Below are positions 1-12,602 of a stretch of 64,000 bases of DNA, one piece after another. The notes under the pieces were generated by a model. That model worked only from the letters and a program-made list of their open reading frames with translations, did not search any database and was not told the DNA's origin. The stretch covers positions 261,248 through 325,247 of the forward strand of contig NZ_WHUF01000005.1 of assembly GCF_009380165.1 (NCBI RefSeq). Reading direction: 5' to 3'. How positions within the stretch are numbered: the stretch's first letter is position 1; every line of letters starts with the position of its first letter. Source of the DNA: Rugamonas rivuli (lineage in GTDB: Bacteria > Pseudomonadota > Gammaproteobacteria > Burkholderiales > Burkholderiaceae_D). The position numbers and the translations under genes were made by a program.

Positions 1-1871
<1,871 letters not shown>

Positions 1872-2072
1872 GAAAACTCCTTGGATGCAGGGCGCATCTT
1901 TTACCTATAGCTAGAAACCCGATTTTACTCGCAATAAGCAGGCGGTGCCAGAAGCCCGCTTACGCGTGCGGCCAAACTCCAGCCGAAAAAACACATTATT
2001 TGACCAAAATACCGGTGCGATCAAGTCAAAACTGATCTGCACCGTGCCGATGTGCGGCCCGAGTGGCAAATA

Positions 2073-2774
2073 TCAAGGGCGTCCGAGGGGGAATTCGTCA
2101 GATTCCAGCGGTTGCGCCGACAACATGCCGTCGGTCGGGTTTTTCAGGCCACGGCCCAGCAGGAAAATCTCGGACGACTTGTCGCGGCTGGCTTTCGGCT
2201 TTTTCTGGATCACGGTTTTGAATTCGCGGCGGAATTTGAGCACGATGTCGTTAAAACCCATGTCTTTAAAACACTTCACCAGCAGCGAGCCGGTCGGTTT
2301 CAAATGCGCCTGGGAGAATTCAATTGCCAAATCGATCAGATGTTCCATGCGCGCGGCGTCGGAATCGGGGATGCCGGACAGGTTGGGCGCCATATCCGAT
2401 AACACCAAGTCAACTTTTTGACCTTTGACATGGTCTTCCAGCATCTGCAGCACCTCGGGCTCGCGGAAATCGCCCTGGATGAAGTGGAAGTCGGCGATCG
2501 GCTCCATCGGCAGCAGATCGAGGCCGATCAGCGTGCCATTGATGCCCCCGCCCTCCTTGCCAGCCAGCTTGCGACGCGCGTATTGCCCCCAGCTGCCGGG
2601 AGTGCAGCCGAGGTCGACAATGACCTGGCCGGGCTTGATCAGGTTCTCGTCCTCATCGATCTCCTTGAGCTTGAAAGCGGCGCGGGCGCGGTAGCCCTCT
2701 TTTTGCGCTAATTTCACGTAAGGGTCGTTAATGTGGTCGTGTAACCAGTTTTTGTTTAATTTCTTCTTCTTCAT
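2073..2774 (-). CDS. rlmE: 23S rRNA 2'-O-ribose U2552 methyltransferase RlmE (FtsJ/RrmJ)
   Basis: Methylates U2552 in the A-loop of 23S rRNA in the large subunit, using S-adenosylmethionine. The 233-aa product has the Rossmann SAM site VDLGCTPGSWGQYA (about 49-62). The K-D-K-E catalytic set is visible: an N-terminal lysine (PYVKLA), D in VLSDMAPNLSG, K in SLLVKCFKD and E in SSEIFLLG. The N-terminus is lysine-rich (MKKKKLNKNW). Length is slightly above the E. coli protein (about 209 aa) because of a C-terminal tail. It is divergent from yhbY with only 43 nt between start codons, and is followed by ftsH. The pairing of RlmE with FtsH and a ribosome-assembly factor is a known conserved arrangement. 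Confidence 0.96.
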   Translation of the reverse strand: MKKKKLNKNWLHDHINDPYVKLAQKEGYRARAAFKLKEIDEDENLIKPGQVIVDLGCTPGSWGQYARRKLAGKEGGGINGTLIGLDLLPMEPIADFHFIQGDFREPEVLQMLEDHVKGQKVDLVLSDMAPNLSGIPDSDAARMEHLIDLAIEFSQAHLKPTGSLLVKCFKDMGFNDIVLKFRREFKTVIQKKPKASRDKSSEIFLLGRGLKNPTDGMLSAQPLESDEFPLGRP

Positions 2775-2817
2775 TCGCGTAGAATACTGCCTTTAAGGGA
2801 ACCACTAAAAATATATT

Positions 2818-3288
2818 ATGCAAAAACTTACACCTGTTGAGCGCAGCGCTCTGCGCGCCGAAGCGCATGGTCTCAAGCCTATCGTCCTGATCGGCGAGGC
2901 AGGCCTGACAGCCAACGTCCTCAAGGAAATCTCGCTGGGCCTGGACTCGCACGGTCTGATCAAGGTCCGCGTCTTCGGCGACGACCGCGAAGCCCGTGCC
3001 GAAATGTACGACACCATCTGCGAAAAGCTGGATGCGGCCCCTGTGCAACACATCGGCAAGCTGCTGGTGCTGTACCGCCCTAAGGTTGAAACGGAAAAAG
3101 CCCGTTCGACCTCCGGCAAAGGCCTGCGCGAAGTCACCATCGTCAAGCCTAGCCCAAGCGGCACCAAACGCCCGTCTGTGACCAAGGTACTGCTCAAGGG
3201 AAATGAACGCGTGACGCAAGGCGGCAATATCAAACGCGCCAAGCCACTGCAGAAGTCGACCAAGAAGAGCGCACTGGGCTCGAAGTAA
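2818..3288 (+). CDS. yhbY: ribosome assembly RNA-binding protein YhbY (CRM domain)
   Basis: Small CRM-domain protein associated with pre-50S particles. Residues 1-95 form the CRM fold: the start LTPVERSALRAEAH, the GxxG-type RNA-binding loop in IGEAGLTANV, and the strand KVRVFGDDRE. The product is 156 aa against about 97 in E. coli. The extra 60 residues are a lysine/arginine-rich, low-complexity tail, probably an additional RNA contact (inference). The start ATG at 2818 has an AAGGGAA box about 16 nt upstream, a long spacing. It is divergent from rlmE, so the two ribosome-maturation genes share a promoter region. A perfect hairpin follows the stop codon. Confidence 0.93.
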   Translation: MQKLTPVERSALRAEAHGLKPIVLIGEAGLTANVLKEISLGLDSHGLIKVRVFGDDREARAEMYDTICEKLDAAPVQHIGKLLVLYRPKVETEKARSTSGKGLREVTIVKPSPSGTKRPSVTKVLLKGNERVTQGGNIKRAKPLQKSTKKSALGSK

Positions 3289-3300
3289 GCCTGATGCATC

Positions 3301-3324
3301 GTCCTTTCCCGCCTGGGAAAGGAC
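3301..3324 (+). terminator. perfect 10-bp hairpin after yhbY
   Basis: GTCCTTTCCC (3301-3310), loop GCCT, GGGAAAGGAC (3315-3324), 12 nt after the yhbY stop. It lies between convergent yhbY and the DUF4149 gene (stop at 3352), so it could act on both strands. There is no clean U-tract on either side; a TTATTAC-type short repeat follows (about 3331-3358). Termination is inferred from position and stem quality. Confidence 0.55.
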
Positions 3325-3351
3325 GAAACTGTTATTACCGTTATTACTGTA

Positions 3352-3834
3352 TTACTGTTTCACCACCAGCCACGCGGCCAGCAAGCTCTGCACCAGGTAG
3401 ATGCTGCTGGAAATGCCGTGCAACATGCCGAATTCATTCTTCGCGGCGCCTTCCATCACACCGCCCGGCCCCGCCGCGGCACGCAATGCGGCCATCATCG
3501 GTTGCAGGCCGAAGTGCGACACCAGCGTGCATCCCAGCATGGCGATGACCACCACCAGCAGCGTGCGGCGCGTCTTGGCGGCCGAGTTCGCGGCCGAACC
3601 GGCGAAGATGCCGCCCGTCTCGGCGCCCTTGCTGACCCACAGCAGCACCAGCATCACCAGCGCGCAGGCGATCGACAGCCAGGCTTGATTCTTGAACAGG
3701 CTGGCGGCTATCGTGCCGGCCAGCACCCGGTCGCTCAGCGTGGCGAACAGCGTCGGCGCGGCCAGATAGCCGACTGCCCACAGACTGCCCGCCCACAGCG
3801 TCGCGACCAGCAAACGTGTACGCGCGAGCAGCAT
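3352..3834 (-). CDS. DUF4149 domain membrane protein
   Basis: 160-aa integral membrane protein with four predicted helices (about 5-27, 48-68, 90-110, 140-158), matching the DUF4149 family found beside greA and yhbY in Burkholderiales. Visible features are an N-terminal RTRLLVATLWAGSLW segment and a C-terminal helix YLVQSLLAAWLVV. No catalytic motif is seen and the family's function is unknown. Its ATG overlaps the greA stop by one base (TGATG at 3836-3832), so it is very likely translationally coupled to greA. Confidence 0.85.
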   Translation of the reverse strand: MLLARTRLLVATLWAGSLWAVGYLAAPTLFATLSDRVLAGTIAASLFKNQAWLSIACALVMLVLLWVSKGAETGGIFAGSAANSAAKTRRTLLVVVIAMLGCTLVSHFGLQPMMAALRAAAGPGGVMEGAAKNEFGMLHGISSSIYLVQSLLAAWLVVKQ

Positions 3835-4310
3835 CAGATGTAACGCACTTCCAGGATTTCGTATTCGCGCGGGCCGGACGGCGCCTGCACTTCCACCACG
3901 TCGCCGGCCGACTTGCCGATCAGCGCGCGGGCGATCGGCGACGTCACCGATACCTTGCTCAGTTTCAGGTCCGCTTCGTCCAGGCCGACGATCTGGTAGG
4001 TCACTTTCGCGCCCGAATCCAGGTCTTCCAGGTCCACGGTCGACGCGAACACCACGCGGCCATCGGCGTCCAGCGTGGTCGGGTCGATGATTTGTGCTGC
4101 GCTCAGCTTACCTTCCAGTTCCGCGATGCGGCCTTCGACGAACGCCTGGCGCTCCTTGGCGGCATCGTACTCGGCGTTTTCCGACAGATCGCCATGCGAA
4201 CGCGCTTCAGCAATCGCGTCGATCACGATACGGCGTTCTTTGGTCTTCAACTGGTGCAACTCTTCTTTCAGGAGTTCTGCGCCGAACTTGGTAAGTGGAA
4301 CTGAAGTCAT
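3834..4310 (-). CDS. greA: transcription elongation factor GreA
   Basis: Binds the RNA polymerase secondary channel and stimulates cleavage of backtracked transcripts. The 158-aa product has the N-terminal coiled coil, with the acidic tip in GDLSENAEYDAAKERQ, and a C-terminal FKBP-like domain ending in REYEILEVRYI. The start is placed at 4310 (MTSVPLTKFGAELL), which gives exactly the family length; an upstream in-frame start at 4355 would add 15 residues unlike GreA. No strong ribosome-binding site is seen (AGAGTAAATATAAAC precedes the ATG). It lies downstream of carB but behind a strong hairpin at 4341-4383, so it probably has its own promoter. It is coupled to the DUF4149 gene by a one-base overlap. 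Confidence 0.96.
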   Translation of the reverse strand: MTSVPLTKFGAELLKEELHQLKTKERRIVIDAIAEARSHGDLSENAEYDAAKERQAFVEGRIAELEGKLSAAQIIDPTTLDADGRVVFASTVDLEDLDSGAKVTYQIVGLDEADLKLSKVSVTSPIARALIGKSAGDVVEVQAPSGPREYEILEVRYI

Positions 4311-4336
4311 GTTTATATTTACTCTGTTGTTACAAT

Positions 4337-4383
4337 GGAAAACCACAGAGGCCACGCCAACCTGCAGCGCGAGCTCTGTGGTT
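4337..4383 (-). terminator. rho-independent terminator of carAB
   Basis: Read on the reverse strand: AACCACAGAG (4383-4374), an extended G/C-rich inner stem, loop of about 9 nt, then CTCTGTGGTT (4350-4341) followed by TTCC. The outer 10 bp are perfect. After one mismatch, another six pairs (two of them G.T) can form. It lies 40 nt after the carB stop and before greA. Confidence 0.7.
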
Positions 4384-4423
4384 AAAAGGTACTGTTTCCC
4401 GTCACCGAGGCGACGAAAGAACC

Positions 4424-7654
<3,231 letters not shown>

Positions 7655-7655
7655 C

Positions 7656-8819
7656 TTATTTTTTCTCCGTTGCTTCCATCATGCCGATGAAGCGGTCAAA
7701 CAGGTAAGCGACGTCAGTCGGGCCGGGCGATGCTTCAGGGTGGCCCTGGAAGCAGAAGGCCGGCGTGTCGGTGCGGGCGAAGCCCTGCAGCGAACCGTCG
7801 AACAGCGATTTGTGGGTTACGCGGCAGTTGGCCGGCAAGGTGTCCGGGTCCACAGCGAAGCCGTGGTTCTGGGACGTGATCAGCACTTGTTTGCTGTCCA
7901 GGTCCTGCACCGGGTGGTTGGCGCCGTGGTGGCCGAATTTCATCTTCAGGGTTTTCGCGCCCGAGGCCAGGCCCATGATCTGGTGGCCGAGGCAGATGCC
8001 GAACAGCGGCAGCTTCTTGGCCATGAAGACCTTGGCGGCGGCGATCGCGTAGTCGCATGGCTCAGGATCGCCTGGGCCGTTCGACAGGAACACGCCGTCC
8101 GGGTTCAGCGCCAGCACTTCGTCGGCGGTGGTCTGCGCCGGCACGACGGTCACTTTGCAGCCGCGCGCGGTCAGCATGCGCAGGATGTTGCGCTTGACGC
8201 CGAAGTCGTAAGCGACCACGTGGAATTTAGGGTCCGACAGTTTGCCGTAGCCTTCGCCCAGCGTCCATTCGGTTTCGGTGAAGTCGTAGGCCGCCTTGAC
8301 GGTGACTACCTTGGCCAGGTCCATGCCGGCGATGCCAGGGAAGGAACGGGCCAGGTCCAGCGCTTGCGACGCCGACGGCTCGTTGCCTTGCGTGCCGACC
8401 AGGATGGCGCCGGACTGGGCGCCCTTCTCGCGCAGGATGCGGGTCAGCTTGCGGGTGTCGATACCGGCGATGCCGACGATGTTCTCTGCCTTCAGGTAGT
8501 CGGACAGCGACTGGGTGGAGCGGAAGTTCGACGCCATCAGCGGCAGGTCACGGATGATTAAACCGGCCGTGTGGACTTTGGTGGATTCGACGTCTTCCGG
8601 ATTAACGCCGGTATTGCCGATATGCGGATACGTCAGCGTGACGATCTGGCGGCTGTAGGAAGGATCGGTCAGGATTTCCTGATAGCCGGTCATGGACGTA
8701 TTAAAGACCACTTCGCCGGTTGTATGACCGGCGGCGCCGATCGAAAAACCTTTGAAAATAGTTCCGTCAGCAAGGGCCAGTATGGCTGGAACGGCAGGGC
8801 CAGAAAAAAATGGCGGCAA
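7656..8819 (-). CDS. carA: carbamoyl-phosphate synthase small (glutaminase) subunit CarA
   Basis: Hydrolyses glutamine and channels ammonia to CarB. The N-terminal CPSase_sm domain contains GEVVFNTSMTGYQEILTDPS. The C-terminal class I glutamine amidotransferase domain has the nucleophile elbow FGICLGHQ and the partner motif GHPEASPGP. No ATG is available: an in-frame TAA sits at 8840-8838. Two TTG codons exist, at 8825 and 8819. AGGAG (8830-8826) abuts the first with no spacing but stands 6 nt from the second, so 8819 is chosen (387 aa). The gene is preceded by a near-consensus promoter at 8967-8995 and a leader of about 140 nt that contains a 9-bp inverted repeat (8839-8847 with 8933-8941). 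Confidence 0.96.
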   Translation of the reverse strand: MPPFFSGPAVPAILALADGTIFKGFSIGAAGHTTGEVVFNTSMTGYQEILTDPSYSRQIVTLTYPHIGNTGVNPEDVESTKVHTAGLIIRDLPLMASNFRSTQSLSDYLKAENIVGIAGIDTRKLTRILREKGAQSGAILVGTQGNEPSASQALDLARSFPGIAGMDLAKVVTVKAAYDFTETEWTLGEGYGKLSDPKFHVVAYDFGVKRNILRMLTARGCKVTVVPAQTTADEVLALNPDGVFLSNGPGDPEPCDYAIAAAKVFMAKKLPLFGICLGHQIMGLASGAKTLKMKFGHHGANHPVQDLDSKQVLITSQNHGFAVDPDTLPANCRVTHKSLFDGSLQGFARTDTPAFCFQGHPEASPGPTDVAYLFDRFIGMMEATEKK

Positions 8820-8966
8820 GGGCAACTCCTGATAAAGTTACCGTAGCTGCGCCACGTCAGACGACCGTCGTGTATCCCCCGCCGTCGCAGGCCAGGGTGG
8901 AAGGTCAATTGATGATGGAGTGAGTGGTAGTCGCTACGGTAGAGGTGAGATTGGCTAAACCTTTGA

Positions 8967-8995
8967 ATTATAACCAAATCCCCCCTGCTTGGCAA
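8967..8995 (-). promoter_or_regulatory. sigma70 promoter of carAB
   Basis: On the reverse strand, TTGCCA (8995-8990), a 17-nt spacer and TATAAT (8972-8967). This is a 5/6 match at -35 and a perfect -10 at ideal spacing. Predicted transcription start is near 8960, leaving a leader of about 140 nt before carA. Confidence 0.75.
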
Positions 8996-9018
8996 TGGAC
9001 CGTCGGCGAAATAGCGGC

Positions 9019-9044
9019 AAAAATATGCCGCCGGGTGTGGCGGT
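9019..9044 (-). terminator. rho-independent terminator of the PEP-CTERM gene
   Basis: Immediately after the stop codon on the reverse strand: CCGCC (9043-9039), loop ACACCC, GGCGG (9032-9028), then CATATTTTTG. The short GC stem with a T-rich tail is a typical intrinsic terminator and insulates the carAB promoter just downstream. Confidence 0.6.
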
Positions 9045-9626
9045 TTACTTACTTGCAATAGCTGCATTCACCCGGCGACGCTTGCGCAGCGCCAGGCCCA
9101 GCAAGCCAACGCCGAGCATCGCATAACCGGCCGGCTCCGGCACAGGCCCCAGCACCACTTGTTGAGTTTGCGCGGTCCAGTTGAGATGCTGCTCGGTGGA
9201 GCCCGCGCAGCAAGGCCCATGCCGGTCCCATGCAAAGTCCACGTCGTAGGTATGGATGCGATGACCGGTGTCCAGGTAGCCCTCGTCATCCCAGCCATGC
9301 CAGCCCAGATCGAAATCGAGCTTGCCGCCCAGGCGATAAGAAAAGCTGCCTGTTCCGCAAGCAAAGTATGAAGTGCTGGCGCAGTTGATGAAATTATCAG
9401 CCGCGTATTCGCCGTTGATGTGCAGCCGGCTCAGCTCGTTGAGCTCAAGGATGCCGTTTCCATTCAGGTCCGTGCCGGAAAACGTGCCGGACAGCTGGTT
9501 AGCAGGAAGGAAGACGTCGGCTTCCTGGTCGTAAAAGCCGGTAAAAGTGAAGGACCAGTTTTGCTCGGCATGGGCAACCATGCAGCTAGCGGCCAGCAGG
9601 CCGGCACAGAGGACTTTATTAAGCAT
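9045..9626 (-). CDS. PEP-CTERM sorting domain protein
   Basis: 193-aa secreted protein. An N-terminal signal peptide (MLNKVLCAGLLAASCMVAHA, cleavage after about residue 20) leads a compact domain. The C-terminus is a classic PEP-CTERM tripartite signal: VPEPAGYAM, a hydrophobic helix, then an arginine cluster (LRKRRR). Such proteins are sorted by exosortase (EpsH/XrtA type), usually with exopolysaccharide. The loop DLNGNGILELNEL near residues 53-65 resembles an EF-hand/dockerin calcium loop, with D, N, N and E at ligand positions (inference). Six cysteines are present in the mature part, several in the C-terminal half (for example GPCCAG). The ligand or function is unknown. It is a single-gene unit with its own terminator. 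Confidence 0.85.
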   Translation of the reverse strand: MLNKVLCAGLLAASCMVAHAEQNWSFTFTGFYDQEADVFLPANQLSGTFSGTDLNGNGILELNELSRLHINGEYAADNFINCASTSYFACGTGSFSYRLGGKLDFDLGWHGWDDEGYLDTGHRIHTYDVDFAWDRHGPCCAGSTEQHLNWTAQTQQVVLGPVPEPAGYAMLGVGLLGLALRKRRRVNAAIASK

Positions 9627-9760
9627 AGGTAGCTCTTTCGAATTGGAGTAAGAAAAGGAACCACAGCCTGATGTCTGCGCAGATCATCATTCGGGGATTT
9701 TAAGAATAGCATAATTTATTATTATGCATGTCTTTTTTACACCTATTTGGTCAGGGGTAG

Positions 9761-9800
9761 CCTGGCCGGGCGGCCAGGCGATTTCGGCAGGACGCCGAAA
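9761..9800 (-). terminator. tandem hairpins downstream of the GlcG/HbpS-like gene
   Basis: Two perfect stems follow the stop at 9804 on the reverse strand: TTTCGGC/GCCGAAA (9782-9800, 5-nt loop), then CCTGGCC/GGCCAGG (9761-9778). Neither is followed by a T-run, so they may stabilise the 3' end rather than terminate by themselves. Confidence 0.4.
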
Positions 9801-9803
9801 GAA

Positions 9804-10214
9804 TTAGTTCAGCGCGGCGATACCGGCTTTAGCGACTTGCACATCTTCGGCCGACTTGACGCCCGAGACGCCGACGGCGCCGATGACGTGGCCGTCAACG
9901 ATGATAGGCACGCCGCCTTCCAGCAGGCCGTCCGCCATCGGCGCCGGGGCGCTCAGGAAGGCGGTGCGGCCGTTGTTGATCATGTCTTCGTAGATCTTCG
10001 ATTCGCGGCGGCCCAGCGCCGAGACGCGCGCCTTGGCAGGGGCGATGTGCGACGACAGCGGCGCGGCGCCGTCCTGGCGCTGCAACCACAGCAGGTGGCC
10101 GCCGTCATCGACGATGGCGATGACGACAGGCCAGTTGTTGGCCACAGCCTCGGCTTCAGCGCCGGCAGCGATTTTCTTGATGTCGGCAAGCGACAGGTAA
10201 GGTTTGGTTTGCAT
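9804..10214 (-). CDS. GlcG/HbpS family heme-binding-type protein (DUF336)
   Basis: 136-aa protein of the GlcG/HbpS superfamily, recognised by VAIVDDGGHLLWLQRQDGA near residues 31-50, the central APAKARVSA segment and the glycine-rich end GGVPIIVDGHVIGAVGVSG. Relatives include HbpS, which binds heme, and GlcG of glycolate-oxidase loci; many family members have no assigned role. There is no signal peptide, so it is probably cytoplasmic. AAGGAAGAG upstream of the ATG at 10214 supports the start. It is the last gene downstream of the patatin gene, 36 nt away, but no functional link is evident. Confidence 0.82.
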   Translation of the reverse strand: MQTKPYLSLADIKKIAAGAEAEAVANNWPVVIAIVDDGGHLLWLQRQDGAAPLSSHIAPAKARVSALGRRESKIYEDMINNGRTAFLSAPAPMADGLLEGGVPIIVDGHVIGAVGVSGVKSAEDVQVAKAGIAALN

Positions 10215-10250
10215 GTGCTCTTCCTTATTATTGGACCGGATATTGTACTG

Positions 10251-11174
10251 CTACGGTCTGCGCTTGGCTTCCAGTTTCTGTTTGATCTGCGCCATCACCT
10301 GCGCGGCGGCCTGCTCGCCCGCCAGGATGGCCTGGTTGCGGCCGGCGAAGTCGTTGCCCGCCATCTTGCCCAGGCTAGGCGCGATGACCACGTCCGCATC
10401 CTTCAACTCATACTGGTTGATGCGCTGCCCCATGATGCTGAAGGTCTGCATGATGACGTCGAGCGAACTGACGGTGGCCTGCACATCGGCCTGGGTCGAG
10501 ATGTTGACGGCGATGACGAAGTCCGCGCCCATGTCGCGCGCGAAGCGCACCGGCACCGGCGCCACCAAGCCGCCGTCCACATACGAACGGTTGTTGATCA
10601 CCACCGGCTGGAACACGCCAGGCACCGACGACGATGCCCGCACCGCCATCCCCGTATTCCCGCGCTGGAACAGGATGGGCTGGCCGGTCTTCAGATCCGA
10701 GGCCACGGCGCCGAACGGAATCTTCAGCTTTTCCATAGGCTGGTTGTTGACCGCCTTGTTGACATAGGTTTGCAGCGCCTCGCCTTTCAGCACGCCGGAG
10801 CTCTTGCCGAACAGCGGCACGGCCCAGTCGGAGATCGCCGCTTCGTCCATGTCCATCGCCAGCTTCTGCAACTGGAAGCCGGTATTCCCGGCCGCGTACA
10901 GCGCGCCGACCACCGAACCGGCACTGGTGCCGACCACGATGTCCGCGTAGATGCCCTGCGCCTCCAGCGCCTTGATCACGCCGATGTGCGCGAAGCCGCG
11001 CGCCGCCCCGCCGCCCAGCGCCAGGCCGATCTTGATCTTCTTGGGAGGAAGGGGTTCCGGCACCGCCAGCGGCGGCGCCGTTGGCGTTTCGATCACCGGA
11101 TTGGTCTTGCAGCCGACGACTGCGGCTGCGGCGAAGATGGTTAAAGCGACAAGGGAAAGGCGGCGTGATGGCAT
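10251..11174 (-). CDS. patatin-like phospholipase lipoprotein
   Basis: Predicted serine lipase/acyl hydrolase of the patatin/RssA type. An N-terminal lipoprotein signal ends in the lipobox VVGC (about residues 19-22), followed by a proline-rich linker. Catalytic elements are all present: oxyanion-hole GGGAARG, nucleophile elbow GTSAGS, and the dyad Asp in DGG of RSYVDGGLVAPVP. Length is 307 aa. The start is taken as the ATG at 11174; an in-frame TTG four codons upstream falls inside an inverted repeat and lacks a ribosome-binding site. It lies 54 nt after the GH109 gene on the same strand, so read-through from the aga arm is possible, but lipid hydrolysis does not obviously belong to GalNAc use. 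Confidence 0.88.
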   Translation of the reverse strand: MPSRRLSLVALTIFAAAAVVGCKTNPVIETPTAPPLAVPEPLPPKKIKIGLALGGGAARGFAHIGVIKALEAQGIYADIVVGTSAGSVVGALYAAGNTGFQLQKLAMDMDEAAISDWAVPLFGKSSGVLKGEALQTYVNKAVNNQPMEKLKIPFGAVASDLKTGQPILFQRGNTGMAVRASSSVPGVFQPVVINNRSYVDGGLVAPVPVRFARDMGADFVIAVNISTQADVQATVSSLDVIMQTFSIMGQRINQYELKDADVVIAPSLGKMAGNDFAGRNQAILAGEQAAAQVMAQIKQKLEAKRRP

Positions 11175-11183
11175 GTAGGGGTT

Positions 11184-11219
11184 CAATCTGCTAGTGCTGA
11201 GTTTAGGCGCAGCAGATTG
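11184..11219. repeat. 9-bp inverted repeat between the GH109 and patatin genes
   Basis: CAATCTGCT (11184-11192) and AGCAGATTG (11211-11219) are perfect complements around an 18-nt loop, 10 nt downstream of the GH109 stop on the reverse strand. There is no T-run. It could be a weak terminator or processing stem separating the aga arm from the patatin gene. Confidence 0.4.
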
Positions 11220-11228
11220 TACCCCACC

Positions 11229-12581
11229 TTACAAAGCGAAGATCGGCTTGCGCGTCTTCCATGCCCCGGCCGTGAAGTCGGGGAAGTCCAGCGTCTGGAA
11301 GTTCTGCGCGATCGACTGCTCCGACAGCGGCGTAATGGCGCTCCACGTCACCGCGTCGTAGATATCGATCGGCATCGGCGCCCTCGCCTTCAGCGCCTCG
11401 ATGAAGGACTGGATGACGAAGAAGTCCATGCCTCCATGGCCGGCGCCCTCCGCGTCCTTGGCATGCTTGCGCCACAGCGGATGGTCGTACTTATCCTGGT
11501 AGGCCTGGAAGTCTTCCCACTGGTGCGGCTTGCTCTTGCCTTCGATGTGGATGGAATTGTTCACGTCCATCCACAGGCCGTCGGTGCCCTGCACGCGGAA
11601 GCCCAGCGAGTAAGGGCGCGGCAGCGAGGTGTCGTGCTGCAGCAGGATGGTCTCGCCGTTCTCGCAGGCCAGCGTGGTGGTGACGACGTCGCCCAGCTTG
11701 AACTGCGTCTTCGCGCTCGGGCTGTTGGCGCCACCCGGCTGCTTGACGATGTAGTCGTGCAGGCCGCGCGCCTTGGTGGCGAAGCTGTTGATGCGCGTGA
11801 AGCGGTTGCCGCGATTGATGTTGGTGTACATCGCGCATGGGCCGATGCCATGGCTTGGATACAGCTCGCCATTGCGCTGCACCGAATGCTCGGTGCGCCA
11901 CTTGGCCTCCGACCAGCCCTTGGCGCCGAACTCCACGCCACCGCCATACGGCTTGGCCGGATCGCCGCTGTTGAACTTCACCGCGCGCAGGTCGTGCTGG
12001 TAGCCGCCCTGCAGATGGATCAGTTCTCCGAACAGGCCGGAACGCACCATCTGCAGCACCGCCATCACGTCGCGACGGAAGCAGACGTTCTCCAGCAGCA
12101 TATACGGCGTGTTGGTCTTCAGCTGGGTGTTGAGCACATCCCAATGGTCTTGCAGCGTCACGCCGGCCACCACCTCGCAACCGACAGGCACCTTGGCCTG
12201 CATGGCGGCGATGGCCATCTGCGCATGCCATTCCCACGGCGTGGCGATGATGACGCCGTCCAGCGTGCCGGCGTCCAGCATGCGCTTGTAGGCTTGCGGA
12301 TCGCGGTCCTCGCCGAAGGTCTTCGGCTTGGCCTTGCCAAACTTCTCCACCTGCTTGAGCGCGCGGCCCAGCATGATGGGTTCGATGTCGCACAGCGCGA
12401 CGACTTCCACGTCATCGCGGCGCAGCAGTTCCTGCAACAGCACCTGGCCGCGCATACCGGTGCCGATCATGCCGATGCGTACCCGCTCGCGGGTGGCGGC
12501 AAAGGCAGTCGGCATCATCAGGCTGCCGGCCAACGCTGCGCCGGCGGTCAGGAAGTCTCGTCGATTAAAAACAGATTTCAT
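11229..12581 (-). CDS. Tat-exported Gfo/Idh/MocA-fold glycosidase, GH109 (alpha-N-acetylgalactosaminidase) type
   Basis: GH109 enzymes use a tightly bound NAD+ to cleave alpha-GalNAc by a redox-elimination mechanism. The 450-aa product has a twin-arginine signal (NRRDFLTAGAAL, 6-17), then a Rossmann motif IGMIGTGMRG (36-45). The region ENVCFRRDVMAVLQMVRSG (164-182), HDLR (196-199) and YPSHGIGP (241-248) follow the pattern of GH109 proteins. A glycine/histidine motif AGHGGMDFF (380-388) is also typical. Family assignment is by pattern recognition; substrate follows from context, because this is the distal gene of the arm opposite the GalNAc catabolic genes. AGGAG precedes the ATG by 4 nt. Alternative: a non-hydrolytic Gfo/Idh/MocA oxidoreductase. 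Confidence 0.85.
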   Translation of the reverse strand: MKSVFNRRDFLTAGAALAGSLMMPTAFAATRERVRIGMIGTGMRGQVLLQELLRRDDVEVVALCDIEPIMLGRALKQVEKFGKAKPKTFGEDRDPQAYKRMLDAGTLDGVIIATPWEWHAQMAIAAMQAKVPVGCEVVAGVTLQDHWDVLNTQLKTNTPYMLLENVCFRRDVMAVLQMVRSGLFGELIHLQGGYQHDLRAVKFNSGDPAKPYGGGVEFGAKGWSEAKWRTEHSVQRNGELYPSHGIGPCAMYTNINRGNRFTRINSFATKARGLHDYIVKQPGGANSPSAKTQFKLGDVVTTTLACENGETILLQHDTSLPRPYSLGFRVQGTDGLWMDVNNSIHIEGKSKPHQWEDFQAYQDKYDHPLWRKHAKDAEGAGHGGMDFFVIQSFIEALKARAPMPIDIYDAVTWSAITPLSEQSIAQNFQTLDFPDFTAGAWKTRKPIFAL

Positions 12582-12602
12582 GGTGCTCCTTTTAAAATTC
12601 TT

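Noticed and set aside
1872..2072. Promoter of ftsH in the 201-nt gap to rlmE
   Set aside because: Some AT-rich hexamers are present (TAAAAT, TATAGG), but none pairs with a credible -35 at 16-18 nt.
3325..3358. Short TTATTAC repeats as a possible microsatellite or attachment site
   Set aside because: Only three imperfect units and no integrase, tRNA or matching copy nearby.
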